A DNA stretch of 49,610 bases from assembly GCA_019155205.2 (NCBI GenBank), contig JAHNZQ020000181.1, forward strand, positions 1,191,809 to 1,241,418, given 5' to 3'. The position numbers and the translations under genes are program-made. Origin of the DNA: Gracilaria vermiculophylla (lineage: Eukaryota > Rhodophyta > Florideophyceae > Gracilariales > Gracilariaceae). This document shows, one piece after another, positions 42,946 to 49,610 of this stretch (positions are counted from its first letter, which is position 1; every line of letters starts with the position of its first letter). Under the pieces are notes generated by a model. The model did no database searches. It was given only the letters and a program-made list of their open reading frames with translations, and was not told where the DNA came from.

Positions 42946-44158
42946 GGTTTCATTTGAAAATGTGCACCATTTTTGAAAACCTCTGCTACTGTAGGACCAT
43001 CACAATAAGCATAATTTTCTACTCTTTCATTGTGGTTCATGTCTCAGAAATGTTTGTAGACGATGCCGCATGGAACAGCTCTTTCACATCATGACAAAGG
43101 GCAAGTTTGTGCGTTAAAGAGCGACGAATGGTCATTATCTCATATCGCGAAAGCTTTGTGCACTCTCTATGTGTCATTCGCAACTTTACGAAACGCCCAT
43201 ATCCAGCTCAGCAACAACAACTTAAAGCCAGGTATAAAAACCTTTCTTCAACCGCGAAACAGGTAGTTTTTCGAGGCACCACACTACAAAATAAACAAGC
43301 CAAAGAAATATCAAAAAGACTACAATTTACGCGTCTTAATTCAAAGAACGCAGCACATTCTACACAGAGTTCACTACTTAAAATATGAAAAGATGAAAAC
43401 AGGTCCAATGATGAAGTCCGGGCATAGATATCTAAAGGTAAATTTTTGCTGAAAAACATTTAAAATGAGGTGCTTTGAACTCGAAAAAGGTGGTTTTTTA
43501 TGACGAAAAGAAGTTCTCCTTAGATGCTCCTGATGATTTTAACCACTACTAGCATGACCTACGCAAAGAATCATTTTATTTTTCAAAATGCCAAAATGGG
43601 TGAGGTCCGGTGATTGTTTGGGGATGCATTTTTTACAATGGTTTACCGCAACTTTCTCTACTGGAAAAAAATTAAATTCTAATCAGTATATTAGAATATT
43701 GGAAGAAGATTAACTATGGCTATCTCCAAAAAAATTAAGAGAAATTTGGATTTTTCAACAAGAAAGAACTGCTTTGCATTGATCAAATTGCACCAAAAAA
43801 TTGGTTTGCCATTTAAAACGTGACTGTTTTAGACTAGCCCGTAAAAAGCCCAGATCTATAAATTATTGAGAATGTTTGGAGAATTTTACCAAGGGCTATT
43901 TGAGCTATTAATCGCCATTTTAATGATAAAGAGGACCTTTTTGAAGCTATAGGTGTTGCTCGGTCTAATATTCAGGAAGAATATATTCGCAAACTAAACT
44001 GCTCCATTCCGGGAGGCTGCTAAATGTTTAAAATAGAAGAGAAGCAGGAACCGATTACTAAAAGTTACATTGAAACAACTTTAAGTGGCATTATAGAATT
44101 GCACTGCCTTATACTAATTTCACTTTTTAAAACTAATATGTTTACTGCATATGAAACA
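42946..44158 (+). mobile_element. Tc1/mariner element 3, heavily decayed
   Basis: Plus strand. The N-terminal HTH-like part is ALKSDEWSLSHIAKAL (about 43100). Later frames give VRSGDCLGMHFLQWF, LEKK-like and NSNQYIRILEED, then LREIWIFQQERTALH (canonical IFQQDNAPVH, Asp lost), IINYxECLENF (canonical DLNPIENVW) and a tail DLFEAIGVARSNIQEEYIRK. Ends may be GTTTCATTTG at 42948 and, on the other strand, GTTTCATATG at about 44157, similar to the other Tc1 copies in the window. Frameshifts and stops are dense. It is a more distant subfamily than the copies at 10.6 and 48.2 kb. Confidence 0.65.
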
Positions 44159-44159
44159 G

Positions 44160-44590
44160 TTTAATTTCAAGAAATCGGAGCCTAAGATGCACTAATTAAA
44201 TGGAAGAAATGGCCTTCAAGAATAGTTTTTTACGGGGAGCGGAGCCCTAATGAAATAGTTATTGCGCCTGTCATACTTTATGACTGTTTCGCACACTAGA
44301 GAGTTTACGCAACGTCCAAACTTTTCGCTTGCGCTTAGAATGTCGTGAAACGACTTAGAAGTTGCAGTTTTAAGCCACAACCGCCAAGCAAGCCATCCCA
44401 CATCTCACTTAAACACTCTCCAAGCGAGAACTGATTTATTGTGAAAAAACAACTGCTGAGGATGCATGCCCATAGGCCTCATCTGAAGGGGTAGCGCCTC
44501 CCGCCATTTACAAATCCAACCCACCTCGCCTACTCCGCGTCTCAACCGACATCTCAACCCCTTTGGGCACGACAGTGCTCATACAACGCT
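44160..44590. other. Spacer upstream of Harbinger-3 accessory gene
   Basis: About 430 bp, with no gene seen. It should contain the left end of Harbinger-3 and the promoter of the gene at 44591. The C-rich stretch at 44490-44590 precedes the ATG. Confidence 0.4.
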
Positions 44591-45514
44591 ATGTCTGAAA
44601 GCGCTTCTGATCCCTCTGCGTCAATTCATATCGATGACGGGATATCCATCCCATACAAAACTTATATCCCACCAGGGGTGATGACCACACCCTCTCTTCC
44701 AGCGCAGCCTTCCCCTCGAACCCCAAGTCCTCCAAAAAAGAAGCGCATCCGCTTTTCCCATGTGTGGGACGTCTTGCTTCTTAAAGCCGTCTCGGCAGTG
44801 GACGGCCATCGAACTACGTACGGTAAGCAGCAGGACAAATTCGAATTCGCTCTTTCTATCTTCTTAAGCTCCTCACCGGAAGGGTGTTTCAACAAGATCC
44901 AGGTACCAAGTGAAAAGACCCTCAATGATAGGTTCAAAAAGATTGTCACCGACCACCGCGCTGCTGTTAGCGCCAATGTAGCTGCTTCATGTATAACTGA
45001 AGTGTGCGGGGAGAGGGAAGAATTGTTGGACGACATGGTCCTGGAATTGGATGAACGGGCGGAGCAGCGCAGGTCGGAGCGGGAAGAGAAGACGGAATCT
45101 GACAAACTTCTGCGAGAAGTGGGGGCACAGATGCTGGATAGGGCGTTATGCCGAGTGAGCCCCCCGGAATTGGGCGAGACCCGGTCTGGCAGTTCAGCGG
45201 AGGAGAAGAAGCGCCGTTTTGGGATGGACGAGAGAGATGAAGAGCAGCAAGATTTACTTTCTAACCATGTGAAACAGAAAGCAAACATGGGGCAGAAAAG
45301 ATTGAAGCTAGATGAGGAACGCTTCGATTTTGACAAGTGGAAAGGAAAGGAAGAAGTTTTACCAGTCAAACAAGCCCAAGAACATGACATGAAGGTACTA
45401 GCGTTGAGTGAGAGGCGCATTGCTCCGGAAGTTGAGCGTGCTGCTTTTCATAGAAAGGAATGCAAATCAGCTTTGGATGAGCGTCGCCAGATAATTAGAG
45501 TGCTGGTGCTCTAG
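44591..45514 (+). CDS. Harbinger-3 MYB/SANT-like accessory protein
   Basis: An uninterrupted frame of 307 residues from ATG to TAG. A Ser/Pro-rich leader ends in a basic patch SPPKKKRIRFSHVW that looks like a nuclear signal next to the MYB-like start (DVLLLKAVSAVDGH). The homeodomain-like middle includes VPSEKTLNDRFKKIVTDHRA, the usual R-F-K-x-I-x-x-x-H helix. The C-terminal half is strongly charged and predicted coiled coil (LDERAEQRRSEREEKTES). Such proteins partner Harbinger transposases in DNA binding and nuclear import. Its transposase lies convergently at 48189-45714. This is the best preserved gene in the window and the only Harbinger protein here with no defect visible. Confidence 0.75.
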   Translation: MSESASDPSASIHIDDGISIPYKTYIPPGVMTTPSLPAQPSPRTPSPPKKKRIRFSHVWDVLLLKAVSAVDGHRTTYGKQQDKFEFALSIFLSSSPEGCFNKIQVPSEKTLNDRFKKIVTDHRAAVSANVAASCITEVCGEREELLDDMVLELDERAEQRRSEREEKTESDKLLREVGAQMLDRALCRVSPPELGETRSGSSAEEKKRRFGMDERDEEQQDLLSNHVKQKANMGQKRLKLDEERFDFDKWKGKEEVLPVKQAQEHDMKVLALSERRIAPEVERAAFHRKECKSALDERRQIIRVLVL

Positions 45515-46480
45515 CTGGGAAGCTCATGTAAATCTTACCGTTCTATCGTCTTCTTTTCTACAGTGATCTTGCAGGCGTCTCAAACTCCCCCACCGTGCCG
45601 TCTGCGCTCGGCCATCGAACGAAAACACAAACTTCAATGGCTGCAACAACTCGCACAGGCAGCAACGCCTGATGAAGCTAATCATTATTGGTTTCCTAAA
45701 GACAGGTTTTACGTCAAGTTGAGGTAGAAAGGTAGCGCTCAATGGTAGGGGGTCGGCAGTCGAGGTATGTTGCCACTTGTCCTCTTTGATGTAGGTATGT
45801 TTTCACGTTCCATAAAAGTCCGGCGGCCTTACACAAGAGGGCGATGGGGCACTTCCGAATCTTGAGCTGCCGCTTGAAGTCTTGTGACGACCACATTTAT
45901 TTAAGATCCTTGTACGTCCACTCGACTGCCTCCCTGACGGCACTCATGAGGGCACTGTAAACCCTTTGAGTAGGAGTGGCATATGCTGGCGAGCACGCTA
46001 CCTGCAAGTAGACTATTAGAATATACCCAGCGTCCGCACAGAGGCAGTATTGCTTGCCATCCACAATCATGTTCTGCCGAAGACTTACATCTAAACCACT
46101 CTCCCTATAAAGCGTCATGTCGTGACGTCGCTCGATCTCAGGTCCGTACAGGTAGAACATCAGCCCATCAGGTGTCGTAAATGATTGGTAAATCAAACAA
46201 TGAAACCTTTTATGGCCAGAGTAGCAGACACGCTGATTGATCGCTGCACCGCCCGGCCTGCTATTCTGGATCTTCGTACAGTCCAAGAAACCTATACAAT
46301 TTTCCAAGGGGGCTCCCTTTTGGTGAATAGCATCAGAATAGAGCTCTGCCCTCTCTGTGACAAGCTCGGATCGGAATGTTTCGAACAAATGGCCGCGCAG
46401 TTATACGAATGCTTTGATGAATTCCCAGAACACCTCACTCACACAAAAACTATGCACTCCAAACAGAAACTCTACATCTC

Positions 46481-47721
46481 TGTAGTACAGTGGCTCCTAA
46501 GGAAATAGGGTGGTTTGGCCTTATGGTATAATATTCCTAAGGAGGGCTCGTATTTTACTAGCTAGGCCACGTTGTGCATAATCCCGCCCGCGTGCGCTAC
46601 AGTATCCTTGAGGGACGGTAGAACTATTATTCATTTTAGTTAATTTATGCAGGTAATTAGTACAGTAACGAGACCTGCCGAGACGGGCTACCGGCTTGAT
46701 ACTTAATCTGCCGGTTGAGCCCCACCTCTGGGGAAGTAAAGACAAGCGCCCTTGAGTCTTCATCTACTTTTCCGGTTGGAGTCTTGTGGTATACCACCTA
46801 ATGACTGTATGTGTCTCGGCAGTGGGGTGGCCACATTGACAACCGTACAAGACGGGCGTTGCCTTGCGAGCAACAGTCCTAGAGGGCAAGGTCTCGCAAA
46901 TACGAGTGGTACGTCCACGATACGGTGTAGAGATTGCCACGGTCACGAGAAAGAGACTCCAGTGCGAGGGTATGCGGAGAGTGGAAATCCACACAATACA
47001 CTGCGGTACTGCGGAACGGGGCAAAAACACAACAAGAACACACCCAAAACAGCGTAACGACGGCTCAGACAAAGAGGTATTCCTCGAGCAATACTGCAGA
47101 CCCGGCCAGCCGGTGTGGCGCCGTGAAAGCAGGGCTCTTAGACCACTCTGGTCAAGAAGGAACCTCCAAGTTGAGGGCAATGGACTTGCTTGTTGCTTTT
47201 CTGAGAGGGCCGCTTGCGGCCGCTGCACTAAGTACTGCGATGGGATCTCCCAATATGAAATATCTAAAAGTATCCTAAAATTGGACACAGGCCCGCCGTA
47301 CACGTGGGCTGTCCACAGTTTGTATCTATGACCAATTCCATATACGAAGGGTGCTTCTCATTAACGGCTCGACCGTTGGTTGATTACAGTGCCAACTTAT
47401 GAGGGGACCCCCCTACATGACTTAACCATTTCAGCGATCTGAACTGCCTGTAGACGAAATGCTACAAGTCTCTCGTCGATCAACCTCAGGTTTCTAAGCC
47501 GCCGATCCCCAGGTCGCATCATAGCAGCGCCTGTAGGAGCATTGTCCGCCCAGGGAACCTCCCCCTCCGGTTGAGGCTAGCGGATCCCCTTTAAGAATTC
47601 CCCGGGCTCGCGATAGCGGATACCGGAGACCACCTTTAGAAACACGCGCCTTCAGAGTCAACAAAAACTCCTAACGGAGGTTGTGCTTTACTACCTCGAG
47701 AGGAGGGCTGACAGTACCACA
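46481..47721 (+). repeat. Solo LTR, family 1, copy D, with 5-bp TSD (contains a nested LTR)
   Basis: Runs from TGTAGTACAG (46481) to GTACCACA (47721), flanked by the duplication ATCTC (46476-46480 and 47722-47726). Without the nested insertion at 46785-47466 and its duplication it is 554 bp, close to copies B (555) and C (544). It is the only complete copy in plus orientation. It sits in the Harbinger-3 transposase after CRWRD. Confidence 0.93.
46785..47466. repeat. Nested 682-bp solo LTR of a second family, with 5-bp TSD
   Basis: Begins TGTGGTATACCACC and ends ATGCTACA, so the tips are TGT...ACA. It is flanked by AGTCT on both sides (46780-46784 and 47467-47471). The outer halves are the two parts of family-1 copy D, contiguous in copies A, B and C. 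Its sequence is unrelated to family 1 beyond the tips. Open frames inside it (for example 46864-47331) show no protein motif. No other copy was noticed in this window. Confidence 0.9.
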
Positions 47722-48235
47722 ATCTCTCCATCTGCACGGAAATGCCATTCGCCGTAGTACGATACAGCTGGCTGTGACTACATCAAACCTGTATCGATTT
47801 CACTTCGTTGTACATGCCGTCCAACCGAGTGTATTGGCAACAGTCCCAATTTCATGTTTCTTGAAACGAAATAAAGATAAAGACTCCTGCTCCCTGAAGA
47901 CATTCAGGTTGAAGTAGGTGCATGAGACTGTTGAGGATCGTTTCCAAAGTCGGGCACGGTCCTTGGCCAGTATATGTAGGTGCCGACTGTTGTAGAGAAG
48001 AAAGACATCGTTATCATCGGCGAGCAACGCTAGATGTAGTAGCTGCCGTTTCCGGTACATCCTAGAGCGAAGCTTTCCGATGGTTAAGTCTGTTAGACGC
48101 ATGTTCATTGAAGCTGTAGACGACTGGTCACAGAAATGGCCGGAGGTCACGAGTCTAATAAACTTATACTCATCGCAGATAATACTCATATCTTAAACGA
48201 GAACTGTAGTGCTTAAATGAATATTTCTAGTTACC

Positions 48236-49223
48236 GTGCGTTTCAAAAACATATTACCCCTCAAAAATGCGCCAAAACTGTACTGTTGACTAGATTTTGC
48301 ACATAGTCTATATAGAATCGTTTCAAAAAGATATGTACACCGTCTTCTTTAGAGTAAAAATGGCTAGAGTCCCGCCACTTTCTAAGCAAGAACAGCTTCA
48401 AATCGTTAAAGTAAACGCCAAGAAACATTCTAACAGTGCTATCGCTAAAAAATTAAAGCGTTCGAGGATCACAATTGCTACTTTTCTCAAAAACCCGACT
48501 CTATATGGCTTAAAACGATCTCCTGGACGCCCAAAGAAGCTTAGCCCAGCAGATAAGAGAGAAAGTAAAAGGGCGTTGTGCAAAGGAAAATTATCGTGCA
48601 AAACATTGGAATTAATCTCAATCTCAACGTTTCTAAATCTACTATATGGAGGCAGATAAACCGCACAAATTTATTTAAATATAGAAAAATGAAAAAAAAT
48701 CTTTCTCCAAGACCATCACAAGCCGAAAAGAGTTGACTGGTGTGCTGGAAAAGCCTACTGGAAAAAAGAATGGGAAAATGTTATTTTTACTGATGAAAAA
48801 AGTTCAATTTGGACGGACCAGATTTCTATAAATCTTATTGGCACGATCTTCGTAAGGAACGTCATGAGTTTTATACCAGGCATTCAGGTGGCGGCTCTGT
48901 AATGGTTTGGGCAGGCATTTCTAAAAAAGGCCTAACGGAAATTGCCTTCATTGAAACAAACATAAATGCGGAGAAATATCAAGAAGTTCTATACAATTAT
49001 TTGCTACCTTTTGGTTTATGTTTCCATGAGAAAAGTTTCATTTTTCAACAGGATAATGCGCCTGTACATATTACATCTTTAATCAAAATTTTGCTACAGG
49101 AGTCTGAAGTATCTGTTTTAGAGTGGCCGGCGCGCTCATCAGATTAAAACCCAATTGAAAACGTTTGGGGACTACTGGCGAGGATGGTTTATGCGAATGG
49201 AAGGCAATTTCAGACAGTTTTTG
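48236..49223 (+). mobile_element. Tc1/mariner element 4, 3' end cut by Gypsy-B
   Basis: The terminal repeat starts about 48236 (CGTTTCAAAAACATATTACC), matching 36712 and 10643. The transposase ATG is at 48360: ARVPPLSKQEQLQIVKVNAK, SNSAIAKKLKRSRITIATFL then KNPTLYG (HTH), SPGRPKKLSPADKR. A stop at 48657 follows. Later frames give VDWCAGKAYW, VIFTDEKSS (first Asp), GPDFYKSYWHDLRKERHEFY, GGGSVMVWAGISKKGLTEIA, FIFQQDNAPVHIT (second Asp), then WPARSSD(TAA)NPIENVWGLLA (third acidic residue, Glu). It stops at about 49223 before the transposase end, replaced by Gypsy sequence. This is the best preserved Tc1 here. Confidence 0.85.
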
Positions 49224-49224
49224 A

Positions 49225-49610
49225 TATCATCATCATGGTGGAGTATCTCGGGCACACTATCAGCGCCGGGAAGCTGGAGGTATCCCCTCACAAAATCCGA
49301 GCGGTAAGCCAGGCGAAGATCCCACGATCTCAAACCGACATTCGGTCCTTTATAGGTCTGTGTAACGTCTACCGCAGGTTCATCAAGGGCTTCACGACTA
49401 TCGCGGCCCCCTTGAATCGCCGACTACAAAAAGGGCAACCATCAAGGTTCGACTTCCTGGAAACCGACGAGGTAGAAGCGTTACAGAAGCTCAAGGCGGC
49501 GCTCCTCTCTCCACCAATCCTGGCGTTACCGAAGAGCGGTCGCCCGTACATCCTTGATACGGATGCGTCTGATGCCCAAGTTGGTTGCTGTTTGATGCAG
49601 GAACAAGATG
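49225..49610 (+). CDS. Gypsy-B reverse transcriptase end / RNase H start (runs off window)
   Basis: An open frame with no stop to the window edge: MVEYLGHTISAGKLEVSPHK, VSQAKIPRSQTDIRSFIGLC then NVYRRFIKGFTTIAAPLNRR, EALQKLKAALLSPPILALPK and YILDTDASDAQVGCCLMQEQ. This is the thumb/connection of a Gypsy RT followed by the first RNase H Asp (DTDAS). The N-terminal RT (MPFGL, YLDD) is absent, so the element is 5' truncated at its junction with Tc1 element 4. It is more GC-rich than the neighbouring Tc1 and intact as far as seen, which suggests a younger insertion. Confidence 0.85.

Larger units (their letters stand above)
45714..48189 (-). pseudogene. Harbinger-3 DDE transposase, split by nested LTRs
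   Basis: Minus strand, one reading frame throughout apart from stops and insertions. N-terminus: MYRKRQLLHLALLADDNDVF from 48060 (the frame is open to 48189), EQESLSLFRFKKHEIGTVAN, TTK(TGA)NRYRFDV, CIVLRRMAFPCRWRD. LTR copy D then interrupts, and the protein resumes VEFLFGVHSFCVSEVFWEF, IKAFV(TAA)LRGHLFETF, ENCIGFLDCTKIQNSRPGG (first Asp), HKRFHCLIYQ, PDGLMFYLYGPEIERRHDMT (second Asp region) and REAVEWTYKDLK(TAA) (Glu). The end is DFKRQLKI, then CRPPTIERYLSTST, with a stop at 45714. Removing 46481-47721 and one duplication gives CRWRDVEFLFG in frame. Three in-frame stops remain. Confidence 0.88.

Noticed and set aside
44662..45420. 252-residue minus-strand open frame
   Set aside because: It is antisense to the Harbinger-3 accessory gene and is Ser-rich (complement of Glu/Lys/Arg codons). 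The plus-strand protein has the MYB-like motif and an ATG.
46864..47331. 155-residue frame inside the nested LTR
   Set aside because: It lies wholly within a TG...CA solo LTR bounded by target duplications and has no family motif. LTRs rarely code for protein.
1..49610. CRISPR arrays, rRNA genes, bacterial IS elements, plasmid origins
   Set aside because: No regularly spaced short repeats, no rRNA-like conserved blocks and no prokaryotic transposase or replication genes were seen. All mobile elements are eukaryotic families.

Overview
This window is eukaryotic, transposon-dominated DNA. It has no bacterial operon logic and almost no intact genes. One short spliceosomal intron is visible, along with broken copies of two conserved eukaryotic signalling genes: a MAP kinase and the protein phosphatase 4 regulatory subunit PP4R3/SMEK. 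The Copia gag/integrase, DIRS, Tc1, piggyBac-type and PIF/Harbinger proteins are of kinds familiar from compact algal and protist genomes. My best guess is a red alga (florideophyte), with an oomycete-like protist as the alternative. This rests on recognition by eye and the taxon is not established.

Layout, left to right. 0-2.8 kb: a solo LTR (family 1, copy A) and a decayed Sel1-repeat pseudogene. 2.8-6.0 kb: a PIF/Harbinger element with a MYB/SANT-like accessory gene (+) converging on a transposase (-). The transposase is split by solo LTR copy B. 6.6-8.9 kb: a second Harbinger element with the same convergent layout and a largely intact accessory gene. 9.3-11.7 kb: two decayed Tc1/mariner elements. 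11.7-12.4 kb: a repeat (family 2). 12.7-17.4 kb: a GC-rich island with a transposase-like fragment, a truncated MAP kinase with a 48-nt intron, and a PP4R3 pseudogene head-to-head with it. 17.8-29.5 kb: two Copia elements facing each other, joined at about 20.1 kb. The minus-strand Copia has a roughly 5.5-kb DIRS-like tyrosine-recombinase retrotransposon lodged inside its integrase gene. 29.7-33.6 kb: a 5'-truncated Gypsy pol. 35.8-36.7 kb: a family-2 repeat and a Tc1 end. 38.2-40.1 kb: a piggyBac-type transposase split by solo LTR copy C. 42.9-44.2 kb: a Tc1/mariner relic. 44.6-48.2 kb: a third Harbinger element with an open accessory gene. Its transposase is split by solo LTR copy D, which itself contains a nested, unrelated 682-bp solo LTR. 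48.2-49.6 kb: a Tc1 element cut off by an open Gypsy RT/RNase H fragment that runs out of the window.

The most solid result is an insertion stratigraphy read at base level. Three copies of one LTR family each sit inside the transposase gene of a different DNA transposon. Each has its own 5-bp target-site duplication, and removing the LTR plus one duplication rejoins the conserved protein in frame. The nested LTR and the DIRS-in-Copia insertion add further layers. Many of the stops in decayed genes sit where the family has Arg, Trp or Gln, as C-to-T decay would give. The two host genes are both broken here, so they are probably relic copies rather than working loci.
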